DNA of 64,000 bases from Nibrella viscosa (GTDB lineage: Bacteria > Bacteroidota > Bacteroidia > Cytophagales > Spirosomataceae): positions 124,001 through 188,000 of the forward strand of contig NZ_BAABHB010000004.1 in the NCBI RefSeq assembly GCF_039541875.1, in the 5' to 3' direction. The stretch's first letter is position 1. Each line of letters opens with the position of its first letter. The translations under genes and the position numbers were made by a program. Positions 17,091 to 26,197 of the stretch are shown piece by piece. The notes below the pieces were generated by a model. That model ran no database searches. It worked only from the letters and a program-made list of their open reading frames with translations, and had not been told where the DNA came from.

Positions 17091-17462
17091 ATGAACCTGA
17101 TAAAACTTATAAAAAGCCGGGTGTGGATCGGCCTTTTACTGCTGGTCCTGAACTGCCGGCCGCTAACTGATAAACCACCGGCCAACCTGATACCGAAGGA
17201 AACGATGGTGGAGATTCTGACCGATATTCACCTGGCCGAAGCCAGGGTCAGCAAACTGGCGCTTGGCTCGTCAGACTCATCGGCGATTGTATACAGGCGG
17301 CTGGAGCGCGACATCTTTAAGAAGCACAAGGTTGATACAGCTGCGTACAACCAGAGTTATACCTACTACTCGGCGCAGCCAAAGCTGATGGAGGAAATTT
17401 ATAAGCAGGTGGTCGAAAATCTGCAGGAGACAAAGCCGGATAGTACAGCCAAGGCGATGTGA
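17091..17462 (+). CDS. DUF4296 lipoprotein
   Basis: 123 residues. A lipoprotein signal ends LVLNC (Cys about 21). The body is helical with the DUF4296 pattern: LIPKETMVEILTDIHLAEA, then AIVYRRLERDIFKKHKVD and YSAQPKLMEEIYKQV. The family is typical of Bacteroidota and has no assigned function; anchoring in the periplasm is inferred from the lipobox. It reads away from DUF58 with 72 bases between the starts, and 125 bases separate it from the next gene. Confidence 0.85.
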   Translation: MNLIKLIKSRVWIGLLLLVLNCRPLTDKPPANLIPKETMVEILTDIHLAEARVSKLALGSSDSSAIVYRRLERDIFKKHKVDTAAYNQSYTYYSAQPKLMEEIYKQVVENLQETKPDSTAKAM

Positions 17463-17587
17463 GGTTAAAAGATGTTAAATGATGTAAAAAGTATGGGGTA
17501 AAACGTGCTATTTTGTGGTTAGAGGGTACTATTCCAGGACAAAGACTGTTTTGTTTATAGCAACACCAATAACGCGCTACCGTCATT

Positions 17588-18361
17588 GTGAAAGAGAGTT
17601 TAATTGTCATACCGACATTCAATGAGATCGAGAACATTGAAGCCATCATCCGGAAGGTGTTTAGTCTGCCGACGCATTTCGATGTGCTGATTGTTGACGA
17701 CGGGTCGCCCGACGGTACGGCACGGTGCGTGCGTATGCTCCAGGATGAGTTTGTGGGCCATCTGCACCTGCTGGAGCGCCGGGGCAAACTGGGGCTCGGT
17801 ACCGCCTACATCGACGGATTCAAATGGGCGCTGGCGCGGGGCTACCGCTATCTCTTCGAGATGGATGCCGATTTCTCGCACAACCCCGATGACCTGGTGC
17901 GGCTGTACCACGCCTGCGCCCGGGAGGGTGCCGATGTGGCGGTTGGGTCACGATACATCAAAGGCGTCAATGTGGTAAACTGGCCGATGGGCCGCGTGCT
18001 GATGTCGTACTTTGCCGGGGTATATGTGCGGTTTATCACCGGTATGCCTATTATGGACCCAACTGCCGGTTTTATCTGCTACCGCAGCGAGGTCCTGGAA
18101 ACGATATTGCAGAACCCGATTCGCTTTGTCGGCTATGCCTTCCAGATCGAAATGAAATTCTCCTGCTGGAAATACGGCTTCACCCTCACCGAAGTACCAA
18201 TCATCTTTACCGACCGCACAAAAGGCGTTTCTAAAATGTCGACCCGGATTTTCAAGGAAGCCGTTTTCGGGGTCATTCAGATGAAAATTCAAAGCTTCTT
18301 CCGCCATTATATCCCGCCCAAACGAACTGCCGATGTTATTGCTCCGGTAGAAACGGTGTGA
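17588..18361 (+). CDS. Polyprenol-phosphate mannosyltransferase (DPM1-like GT2)
   Basis: 257 residues from a GTG start. The GT2 fold shows VIPTFNEIENIEAII, the nucleotide-binding VDDGSPDGTA, LGLGTAYIDGFKWAL, the metal-binding FEMDADFSHNP (DxD) and GSRYIKGVNVVNWP. No C-terminal membrane helices are present, which matches the short, dolichol-phosphate-mannose-synthase-like type of bacteria. It probably transfers mannose or a related sugar to polyprenyl phosphate at the inner membrane. No partner Lnt gene is next to it. Its start follows a 125-base gap with weak repeats. Confidence 0.92.
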   Translation: MKESLIVIPTFNEIENIEAIIRKVFSLPTHFDVLIVDDGSPDGTARCVRMLQDEFVGHLHLLERRGKLGLGTAYIDGFKWALARGYRYLFEMDADFSHNPDDLVRLYHACAREGADVAVGSRYIKGVNVVNWPMGRVLMSYFAGVYVRFITGMPIMDPTAGFICYRSEVLETILQNPIRFVGYAFQIEMKFSCWKYGFTLTEVPIIFTDRTKGVSKMSTRIFKEAVFGVIQMKIQSFFRHYIPPKRTADVIAPVETV

Positions 18362-18463
18362 CAGCGTCTGTTTATTTCTACTAATTATAAATTGCGCTCT
18401 TTCAGTCACTTAGAGAACTATTCCGGCCCGGATGTTTGTAAATTTGAGTAACGAACCAAACGA

Positions 18464-18859
18464 ATGCCGGTTGTGAAACGCCTGTTGGCCTTTGTGCTGA
18501 GCCTGTTGCTGCTGACGAGCAGTATGGTGCCGCGCATGGGCGCGGATCAGTCGGTTCGGTTATCGGCGTTGCTGACCCATTATCAGGAGCATAAGCAGGA
18601 ATTGGGGCAGGAGCTGAGTTTCCTGGATTTCCTGATTATGCATTATGCCTCCGACTCCCATCACCACAAATCGCCCCATCATAACCATAGTCGGCTGCCC
18701 TCGTTCGATAGCGGTGCCGGCGGGTTTGTATTTGCGCCGGTATTCTCCTGGTCGCATGAATTAATAGCTATCTTTATCCAATCTACGCCGTACTTCGGCG
18801 TACCCTCCTGGAACGCCCGGCAGGTGTCCTTCTGCCTGTTGCAACCTCCCCGTTGCTGA
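18464..18859 (+). CDS. Small exported protein with His cluster, heading a metal efflux operon
   Basis: 131 residues. A signal peptide or anchor (about 6-25, LLAFVLSLLLLTSS) is followed by a short helical part with LDFLIMHYASDSHHHKSPHHNH, nine His among residues 61-77, then a hydrophobic C-terminal half ending in a Cys. Proteins of this size and shape are often encoded just upstream of CusA/CzcA-type genes in Bacteroidota. A periplasmic metal-binding or sensing role is inferred from the His cluster and from the exporter start, 77 bases downstream. A TAnnTTTG box (TAAATTTG) ends 17 bases before the start codon. Confidence 0.7.
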   Translation: MPVVKRLLAFVLSLLLLTSSMVPRMGADQSVRLSALLTHYQEHKQELGQELSFLDFLIMHYASDSHHHKSPHHNHSRLPSFDSGAGGFVFAPVFSWSHELIAIFIQSTPYFGVPSWNARQVSFCLLQPPRC

Positions 18860-18936
18860 GCCGATTACGCTTTTTTTCTTACTTTTTAACGGAGGAGGGC
18901 CTGTTTTTGCCTTTCCGTAAACTCATTCTATCCGTC

Positions 18937-21900
18937 ATGTTCGACGCTATTATCCGATTTAGTATTCAGAACAAACTGGTGATCGGGGCCTTTGTGGTGG
19001 CGCTGATTGCCTGGGGAGGGTACTCGGCCTGGAATCTGCCGGTCGATGCCGTGCCCGATATTACCAACAACCAGGTGGTGGTGATTACCCAAACCCCCGC
19101 CCTGGCCGCTCAGGAAACGGAGCGGTTTATTACGACCCCGCTCGAACTGGCAATGGCTAACCTCCAGAACGTAGAGGAAATCCGGTCGGTGTCGCGGCTG
19201 GGACTATCGGTATTGACCCTCGTATTTTCGGAAGAAACCGATATGCTCAAGGCTCGCCAACTGGTTTCCGAGCAGTTACGTACCGCTGAGCAGGATATTC
19301 CGGCGGCTTACGGCCGGCCTTTTCTGGCTCCCATTACCACAGGCTTGGGTGAGATCTACCAATACACGCTTGTTCCAGGTCCGGGCTATGAAGGCCGCTA
19401 CAGCCTTACCGACCTCCGGAGTTTTCAGGACTGGATTGTGAAGCGGCAGCTGGCGGGTATACCCGGCGTTATCGAAATCAGCAGTTTTGGCGGCTACGTG
19501 AAGCAGTACGAAGTAGCCGCCGACCCCGAACGGCTGCGGGCGGCCGGGGTGACGCTCACCGACCTGGCCGACGCCATGAACCGCAACAACGCCAATACCG
19601 GCGGCAGCTATATCGAAAAGAACAGCCAGGCGTACTTTATCCGGGGAGAAGGTACGGTCGGCGATTTAGGAGATATTGAAAATACCATTGTCCGTACGGC
19701 TAATGGCCTGCCGCTCCGCGTCGGCAACGTGGCTACCGTGCGGTACGGTCATGCGGTGCGGTTTGGGGCCCTGACCCGCAACGGCGAGCGTGAAGCCGTC
19801 GGGGGGATTGTGCTGATGCTGAAGGGAGCGGATTCGGAAACGACCATCGAAGGTGTAAAACAGCGCATCAGCCGCATTCAGCAGTCGTTGCCGGAAGGGG
19901 TGAAAATTGTGCCGTTCATCGACCGCACTAAACTCATCGACAAGACCATCAGTACCGTGGTCCGGAACCTGGTAGAAGGCGGTCTGATTGTGATTGCCGT
20001 GCTGTTGCTGCTGATGGGTAGCTGGCAGGCCGGTTTGATTGTGGCCTCGGTAATTCCGCTGGCGATGCTTTTTACCCTGGGTATGATGAAGACGCTGGGT
20101 ATCTCGGCCAACCTGATGAGCCTCGGAGCCATCGACTTCGGACTGATTGTCGACGGCTCCATTATTGTGGTAGAGGCCGTGCTGCACCATTTTCATGGCG
20201 ACCGGCGGTTCCGGGGGGCTACCCTTACGCAGGAGGAGATGAATGGGGCCGTGTTCGATTCGGCGGTGGCCATTCGGCGGTCGGCGGCTTTTGGCGAAAT
20301 CATTATCCTGACCGTTTACCTGCCTGTGCTGGCCTTGACCGGCATTGAAGGCAAGATGTTCCGGCCGATGGCCATGACGGTGAGCTTCGCCATTCTGGCG
20401 GCCCTCGTCCTGTCGCTTACTTACGTACCCATGATGGCCTCGCTGGTGTTGCCCAAGACCATTGACCCCAAACAGACCCTGGCCGACCGGCTGATGGGCG
20501 GACTATATAAACGTTACGAGCCGCTGGTACGCCGGGCGCTGCATTGGCCTAAAACAACCATTGGCACCGCTGTGCTGCTGTTTGTGGTGAGTCTGTGGCT
20601 CTTTAGCCGCCTGGGTGGTGAGTTCATTCCCACGCTGGACGAAGGCGATATGGCCATTGATTTCCGGACCCCTTCGGGTACATCGCTGACCGCCACCATT
20701 GATGCCACGCTGAAAGCAGAACGGGCGCTGATGACGCATTTTCCGGAGGTTAAACAGATTGTCGGGCGCGTCGGCGCGTCGGAAATCCCCACGGACCCGA
20801 TGCCGGTGGAGATGGCCGATCTGATGATTACCATGAAAGACCGCTCGGAGTGGACCAGCGCGGCAAACCGGGAGGAGATGGCCGATAAAATGGCCCAGGT
20901 GCTGGCGGCCGAAGTACCCGGAACGTCGTCGGAGTTTACCCAGCCCATTCAGATGCGTTTCAACGAAATGATTACAGGTGTGAAGTCGGATGTGGTCGTG
21001 AAGATTTTCGGTGATGATCTGCAAACGCTCTTCGACCGTGCCAACGACTGCGCCCGCATCATCGAAAAAGTACCGGGTGTAGCGGGCGTTAAGGTGGAGC
21101 AGACGGTAGGGCTGCCGCAGATAAACGTAACCTACAACCGCGCTAAACTGGCGCAGTATAGCATCGCTATCGCCGATGTGAACCGGCTGATCCGCTCGGC
21201 ATTTGCCGGGGAGGCTACCGGCACCGTTTTCGAAGGCGAACGGCGCTACAACCTGGTGGTGCGGCTGGACAGCGCCCACCGGGGAGATATTACCGATCTG
21301 CGTGATTTGTATGTAGGCCTGCCCGAAGGCGGCAGCGTACCCCTGGCCGAACTGGCGGGGGTTGTTTACCAGCAGGCCCCGGCGCAGATTTCGCACGACG
21401 GCACCAAGCGCCGGATTACCATCGGTATCAGCATCCGGGGCCGCGATGTGGAGAGTGTCGTCAACGACATCAAACAGCGCATGGAGTCGAGGGTAGCCCT
21501 GCCGGCCGGTTACTACTTCACCTACGGTGGCGCGTTTGAGAATCTACAGCAGGCCAAAGACCGGCTCAGTCTGGCCGTACCTATTGCCCTGTTCCTGATT
21601 TTCCTGCTGCTGTACGCCACCTTCCACTCGCTGAGGTACGCGCTGCTGATTTTTAGCTCGATTCCGCTGGCGGCCGTGGGTGGAGTACTGGCCCTCTGGC
21701 TGCGCGATATGCCGTTCAGTATTTCGGCCGGTGTGGGTTTCATCGCCCTGTTCGGGGTTGCGGTGATGAACGGTATTGTACTCATTGGGTATCTGAATCA
21801 ACTGGAAAAGGAAGGAGCGCTGGCCCTGCGCGAGCGGATTCTGCACGGCTTGCAGGTTCGTTTCCGGCCGGTTATCATGACCGCTGCGGTGGCTTCGCTG

Positions 21901-23262
21901 GGTTTTCTGCCGATGGCGCTGTCTACCTCCGCCGGGGCCGAAGTGCAGAAGCCGCTGGCGACGGTAGTAATTGGTGGCTTGATTACTGCTACCTTGCTGA
22001 CGCTGGTTGTGTTGCCGGTACTGTATAGCGTGGTGGTGGGTAAACCTAAATCCATTCCTGCTCCGGCAAAGGTACTGGGCTTGCTGATCGGTATGCTGCT
22101 GATCGGGGCCGGACAACCGGCGCGGGCGCAGGGGCCGGTACTCACACTCCGGCAGGCTATTGATATGGCGTCGCGGCAGAGTTTGCTGCTGCGGGGGAGC
22201 AGCCTGGAGGTAGAAAGCCGGCGGGCGCTGGTAGGTACGGCGTTCGACCCGCCAAAGACACTGGTTGAGCTTCAGATTGGTCAGACGCAGGCCCAACCGA
22301 CGGATTATATCCTGACGACCCAGCAAACGCTGAGTTTACCGGGCCTGTACCGGGCACAGCGGCAGGTGCTGGAAAGTCAGACGGCTGCTGCCGAACGCCG
22401 GCTGGCGCTGAACCGGAACGACCTGACCGCTCAGGTAAAGCAGACGTACTACCAACTGCTGTACGACTACCAGGCTTTTCAACTGCTGCAACGGCAGGAT
22501 AGCCTGTACAAAGTGGCCGCCCGGGCGGCTGCGGTGCGTTACCAGACCGGCGAGACCAACCGCCTGGAGGCCGTGGGTGCCGAAACGCGGGCGCAGGCCA
22601 TTCAGCTTCGGCTGCTATCGGTCCGCGCCGACATACAAACCCACACCCGTGCCCTGCAGTTGCTGTTGAATACCCCCGACCGTATCAGGATCGACACTAC
22701 GCAGGCCCTCCGGCGCGACTGGCCGCTGGCCGATACCAGCCTGACCGGCAACCCCTTGCTGGCCTTGCTTCAGCAGGAGCGCACCGTTAGCCGGCAGCAA
22801 ACGCATCTGGAGCGGCAGCGGCTGAAGCCTGATCTGCTGTTCGGCTACCAGAATCAGTCCATCATCCGGGAGCTGGGCTTTCAGGTTCTACAGGCCGGTT
22901 TGGTGATACCCGTATTTGCCAGGGCGCAGAAATCCCGCATCCAGGCCGCCCGTATCAACGAGCAACTGACCGATACCCAACTGATGTACACAGAACGGCA
23001 GCTTTCGGGGCAGTTGGCTATTTTGCAGCAGAACGCGCAGACCCTGCTGGCGTCGTTGCAGTACTTCAGCCAGTTTGCCTTACCGCAGGCCCGGCTCGTG
23101 CGCGAAACCGCTATCAAAAGTTACCGCAGCGGAGAGGTGGACTATACTGAGTTTTTCCAGAATGTGCAGCAGGCCTGGCAGATTGAAGAGCAGTACCTGG
23201 CGACCATTTTTACCTACACCTCGCTGGTGATTCAGGCCGAAAGCCTGCTGGCCCTGCCGTAA
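18937..23262 (+). CDS. CusA/CzcA-type RND heavy metal exporter fused to a TolC-like domain
   Basis: 1441 residues from the ATG at 18937; an upstream in-frame start overlaps the preceding gene. Residues 1 to about 1035 form a complete RND pump (NLPVDAVPDITNNQVVVIT at the start, LMSLGAIDFGLIVDGSIIVVE with the proton-relay Asp in helix 4, and twelve expected helices). About residue 1067 onward is a TolC-like outer-membrane factor (LTLRQAIDMASRQSL, two coiled-coil repeats). Between them residues 1046-1065 look like a complete signal peptide (LLIGMLLIGAGQPARAQ). The fusion is known in Bacteroidota. Metal, probably Cu, Ag, Zn or Co, is unspecified. The adaptor gene follows by 32 bases. Confidence 0.93.
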   Translation: MFDAIIRFSIQNKLVIGAFVVALIAWGGYSAWNLPVDAVPDITNNQVVVITQTPALAAQETERFITTPLELAMANLQNVEEIRSVSRLGLSVLTLVFSEETDMLKARQLVSEQLRTAEQDIPAAYGRPFLAPITTGLGEIYQYTLVPGPGYEGRYSLTDLRSFQDWIVKRQLAGIPGVIEISSFGGYVKQYEVAADPERLRAAGVTLTDLADAMNRNNANTGGSYIEKNSQAYFIRGEGTVGDLGDIENTIVRTANGLPLRVGNVATVRYGHAVRFGALTRNGEREAVGGIVLMLKGADSETTIEGVKQRISRIQQSLPEGVKIVPFIDRTKLIDKTISTVVRNLVEGGLIVIAVLLLLMGSWQAGLIVASVIPLAMLFTLGMMKTLGISANLMSLGAIDFGLIVDGSIIVVEAVLHHFHGDRRFRGATLTQEEMNGAVFDSAVAIRRSAAFGEIIILTVYLPVLALTGIEGKMFRPMAMTVSFAILAALVLSLTYVPMMASLVLPKTIDPKQTLADRLMGGLYKRYEPLVRRALHWPKTTIGTAVLLFVVSLWLFSRLGGEFIPTLDEGDMAIDFRTPSGTSLTATIDATLKAERALMTHFPEVKQIVGRVGASEIPTDPMPVEMADLMITMKDRSEWTSAANREEMADKMAQVLAAEVPGTSSEFTQPIQMRFNEMITGVKSDVVVKIFGDDLQTLFDRANDCARIIEKVPGVAGVKVEQTVGLPQINVTYNRAKLAQYSIAIADVNRLIRSAFAGEATGTVFEGERRYNLVVRLDSAHRGDITDLRDLYVGLPEGGSVPLAELAGVVYQQAPAQISHDGTKRRITIGISIRGRDVESVVNDIKQRMESRVALPAGYYFTYGGAFENLQQAKDRLSLAVPIALFLIFLLLYATFHSLRYALLIFSSIPLAAVGGVLALWLRDMPFSISAGVGFIALFGVAVMNGIVLIGYLNQLEKEGALALRERILHGLQVRFRPVIMTAAVASLGFLPMALSTSAGAEVQKPLATVVIGGLITATLLTLVVLPVLYSVVVGKPKSIPAPAKVLGLLIGMLLIGAGQPARAQGPVLTLRQAIDMASRQSLLLRGSSLEVESRRALVGTAFDPPKTLVELQIGQTQAQPTDYILTTQQTLSLPGLYRAQRQVLESQTAAAERRLALNRNDLTAQVKQTYYQLLYDYQAFQLLQRQDSLYKVAARAAAVRYQTGETNRLEAVGAETRAQAIQLRLLSVRADIQTHTRALQLLLNTPDRIRIDTTQALRRDWPLADTSLTGNPLLALLQQERTVSRQQTHLERQRLKPDLLFGYQNQSIIRELGFQVLQAGLVIPVFARAQKSRIQAARINEQLTDTQLMYTERQLSGQLAILQQNAQTLLASLQYFSQFALPQARLVRETAIKSYRSGEVDYTEFFQNVQQAWQIEEQYLATIFTYTSLVIQAESLLALP

Positions 23263-23294
23263 ACCAACCAATGATCTCAATCGAACACCTCACT

Positions 23295-24452
23295 ATGAAG
23301 TACCTCTTGATTGTAGCGGCCGCCCTGACGCTGGCAGCGTGTTCGGGCAAAACAACCGAAGAACCTGATGCTGACCCACTCGCGGCCCAGGCTGCCCCCA
23401 CCGCCGACCAGATCACCGTAACCGCCGAACAGCGCACGGCAATTGGCATCCAGACCGGCCCGGCCCAGATCAGCACCGTTAACGACGAAATTAAAGCCAA
23501 TGGCGTAGTTGATGTGCCCCCGCAGTATATGGCCTCGGTCAGCGTACCCATTGCGGGTATCGTGAAAACCGTGCCGGTACTGGCCGGGCAACAAGTGCCC
23601 AAAGGTGGCACGCTGGCCACGCTTCAGAGTCTGGACTACATTCAGATGCAGCAGGATTACCTACAGGCGGTGAGCCAGCTTACGTTTCAGCAGCAGGAGC
23701 TGGAACGGCAGCGTACGCTCAATGCCGAAGACGTGGGCGCTAGGAAGCGCTTACAACAGGCCGAAGCTGAGTTCGGCAGCACGCGGGCGCTGGTACGTTC
23801 GCTCGACCTGAAACTCCGTACGCTGGGTACCGCCATGACCGCTCTGCAACAGGGGCAGCTATCGCCGGTGATTCGCATTACCTCGCCCGTCAGTGGCTAC
23901 GTTACCACCACCAATGTGCATATCGGGCAGCAGGTTTCGCCGACGGATATTTTGTTTGATGTCATAAACCGCGATCATATGCATTTGGAGCTAAAGGTCT
24001 ACGAAAACGACGCGTTTAAAGTCCGCAAGGGGCAGACTATTCTGCTCAACGATGCCAAACTGGGTGCCGAGACGGTGCGGGGTACGGTTTTCCTGGTCGG
24101 CAAGGCGTTTCAGGGCGAGGCCCATACCATCACCATTCACGGCCATGTCTCCGACGAACGGCAGGAGCAGCGTCTGATTCCGGGTATGTACCTGAACGCC
24201 CGTATCCTGACCGGCAGTCGCCAGGCCACCACCCTACCCGAAGAAGCCGTAGTTCGCAAAGGACAGGAGGGTGTTATTTACGTGGAAGTCAGTCCGAATA
24301 CCTTCAAGCGCATCCCGGTACGCATCGGCTCCGCCGAGCAGGGCCGGGTGGAGATTACCCCCCTCCGCCCGGCCGATTTATCGAAAACGGTTTTAAAAGG
24401 AGCCTACCCGCTGGAAGCCGAACTGACCAAGGGCGAAGGGGAGGAGGAGTAA
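23295..24452 (+). CDS. CusB-like RND periplasmic adaptor lipoprotein
   Basis: 385 residues from the ATG at 23295, which gives the lipoprotein signal LTLAACSG (Cys about 17). The order is typical of membrane-fusion proteins: a barrel-sandwich half (GIVKTVPVLAGQQVPKGGTLATLQSL), a helical hairpin (QDYLQAVSQLTFQQQELERQR), the second half (ITSPVSGYVTTTNVHIGQQV), then beta-barrel and membrane-proximal domains. It joins the CusA pump to the TolC part in the periplasm. It lacks the N-terminal metal-binding extension of CusB. The gene ends 22 bases before a strong palindrome. Confidence 0.93.
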   Translation: MKYLLIVAAALTLAACSGKTTEEPDADPLAAQAAPTADQITVTAEQRTAIGIQTGPAQISTVNDEIKANGVVDVPPQYMASVSVPIAGIVKTVPVLAGQQVPKGGTLATLQSLDYIQMQQDYLQAVSQLTFQQQELERQRTLNAEDVGARKRLQQAEAEFGSTRALVRSLDLKLRTLGTAMTALQQGQLSPVIRITSPVSGYVTTTNVHIGQQVSPTDILFDVINRDHMHLELKVYENDAFKVRKGQTILLNDAKLGAETVRGTVFLVGKAFQGEAHTITIHGHVSDERQEQRLIPGMYLNARILTGSRQATTLPEEAVVRKGQEGVIYVEVSPNTFKRIPVRIGSAEQGRVEITPLRPADLSKTVLKGAYPLEAELTKGEGEEE

Positions 24453-24474
24453 CTATCGATGGTGTGTCTGCTTC

Positions 24475-24503
24475 GCTCGTCCGCGATTGTATCGCGGACG
24501 AGC
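24475..24503. terminator. Perfect 12-base palindrome between convergent genes
   Basis: GCTCGTCCGCGA and its exact complement flank a 5-base loop, directly after the adaptor gene and nine bases before the stop of the reductase gene. No T-tract follows. Its shape suggests either a two-way terminator or a dispersed palindromic repeat. Confidence 0.6.
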
Positions 24504-24511
24504 AATGAGAG

Positions 24512-25456
24512 CTAACGCTCGTTGGTACGTACCGGCTTTAGCTGTCCCGCCAGCACGGCAATGCCTTCTTCAAAACTATGCGGAGCATAGCCGAGTACCG
24601 ATACGGCTTTATCCAGAACGAAGCCGGTGCGGGGTGGCCGCCGGGCAGGTTGGGTAAAGGTAGATGCGTCGGCCTGGGCGATCAGGGATTTGTCTAACCC
24701 GAAGTAGTCGGCGGTCATGATGGCCATTTCGTAGGGCGTCAGAAAATCTTTGCCGGAGATGTTGAAGATACCCTTCGCTTCTTTATCGGCAATGAGCCAG
24801 CATCCCATCGCCAGGTCTTCGGCCAGGGTTGGGGAACGCCATTGGTCGGTAACCACCTTGATGGCTTTGCCGTCTTCCAGCGACTTTTTCACCCACAGAA
24901 TGATGTTGCTGCGGCTCATGTCGTGGGCGATACCGTACACCAGCACCGTCCGGGCGATGGCCCAGCGAATATCCGAATGGATGACTACTTTCTCGGCGGC
25001 ATATTTGCTCCAGCCGTAAAAACTGATGGGATTGGCCTCGGCCTCCTCATCGTACGGCCCGGCCGCTCCGTCGAAAATAAAATCGGTAGAGACGTGGACC
25101 AGGAAAATATCGCTAGCCCGGCAGGCTTCAATCAGGTACTCGACGGCCTGCACATTCTGCGCCCAGCAGTTGTCTTTCTCCGACTCGCACTGATCTACAT
25201 TGGTCATCGCGGCCGTGTGGATGATGACCTGTGGCCGGGTTTCGGCAATGACCTCCAGCACCTGTTGCCGGTTGGTAATGTCCATCGCCCGGTAGGTGTA
25301 GCCATCGGTATAGGGTAGCCGGTTGGTACCTCGGGCGGTGGCAATCAGGTCTGTGTCGGGTTGCCGGGTGAGCAGGTCTACTAGTTTCTGGCCCAGCAGT
25401 CCGTTGGAGCCGGTAATCAGAATGCGTCGTTTTTCCATCCGGTGTTGAGTATTCAT
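24512..25456 (-). CDS. RmlD-like sugar-nucleotide reductase (SDR)
   Basis: 314 residues. The Rossmann motif ITGSNGLLGQKL follows a six-residue lead, and the catalytic YGWSKYAAEK carries the Tyr and Lys, with the Ser of VHVSTDFIFDG before it. The overall pattern is that of dTDP-4-dehydrorhamnose reductase (TDFIFDGAAGPYDEE, an SPTLAEDLA block). No rml genes are nearby, so the substrate may differ. It is last in a run with a cyclophilin and an ABC ATPase, with gaps of 24 and 27 bases. Ending close to a palindrome suggests it shares a terminator with the efflux operon. Confidence 0.85.
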   Translation of the reverse strand: MNTQHRMEKRRILITGSNGLLGQKLVDLLTRQPDTDLIATARGTNRLPYTDGYTYRAMDITNRQQVLEVIAETRPQVIIHTAAMTNVDQCESEKDNCWAQNVQAVEYLIEACRASDIFLVHVSTDFIFDGAAGPYDEEAEANPISFYGWSKYAAEKVVIHSDIRWAIARTVLVYGIAHDMSRSNIILWVKKSLEDGKAIKVVTDQWRSPTLAEDLAMGCWLIADKEAKGIFNISGKDFLTPYEMAIMTADYFGLDKSLIAQADASTFTQPARRPPRTGFVLDKAVSVLGYAPHSFEEGIAVLAGQLKPVRTNER

Positions 25457-25480
25457 GTGTGAGGAGGTTTTATGTGCCGG

Positions 25481-26170
25481 CTAATTGTACAGATAACCGA
25501 ACTGCTTCGTTATTTTCTTTTTCTTTACCCACTTGCCTGCCAGTGCCATCCGAATATCCTGATTGGGCCGGTCCATCGGGCCGCGAGCTTGTTTGGCAAT
25601 GCTGTCAACCACCGCCAGGCCGTTGATCACCTGCCCAAACACGGTATAGTTGCCATCCAGGTGAGGGCTGCCGCCCAGCGTTTTATACGTCTGTTTTTGC
25701 TCTTCGGTAAAGGGACGGCCGCTGCGGGCCATCTGCTTCGCCAGATTTTCCTCGTCCCACACCCGGCCCTGCACAATGTAAAACTGGCAGCCGCTCGACG
25801 CCTTCTCGGGGTTGTTGTCGCGGGCTGCCGCCAGCGCCCCTTTTTTGTGGAATAATGCCGGTACAAACTCGGCAGGTACTTTATACCCTATATCACCACC
25901 CCCCAGCGGCTGCCCCGGCTCAGCCGAGCGGGAGTTGGGGTCGCCCCCCTGAATCATAAATCCCTCAATAATTCGGTGAAACAGCAGACCATCATAAAAT
26001 TTCTGCTCCACCAGCTTTACAAAGTTTTCTTTATGCCTGGGTGTCTGGTCGTGCAGAATGAGGTGCATCGTACCAAAATCGGTTTTTAAGGTAACTAAAT
26101 AATCTTTCTTCGACGGCTTCTGGGCAACCGCGAAAAAGGGGAGCAGCAGAAGCAGAATCAATCTGGGCAT
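25481..26170 (-). CDS. Exported cyclophilin-type peptidyl-prolyl isomerase
   Basis: 229 residues. A signal peptide (LILLLLLPFFAVAQ) precedes the cyclophilin fold from about residue 24. FHRIIEGFMIQGGDP is the hallmark with the catalytic Arg and Gln, followed by GALAAARDNNPEKASSGCQF and YTVFGQVINGLAVVD. The insertion RVWDEENLAKQMARSGRPF between strands is longer than in PpiA and is common in Bacteroidota. It assists protein folding in the periplasm by isomerising Xaa-Pro bonds. Middle gene of a three-gene minus-strand run. Confidence 0.93.
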   Translation of the reverse strand: MPRLILLLLLPFFAVAQKPSKKDYLVTLKTDFGTMHLILHDQTPRHKENFVKLVEQKFYDGLLFHRIIEGFMIQGGDPNSRSAEPGQPLGGGDIGYKVPAEFVPALFHKKGALAAARDNNPEKASSGCQFYIVQGRVWDEENLAKQMARSGRPFTEEQKQTYKTLGGSPHLDGNYTVFGQVINGLAVVDSIAKQARGPMDRPNQDIRMALAGKWVKKKKITKQFGYLYN

Positions 26171-26197
26171 AGCTGGTGTAAAGACAAGGGTATGATT

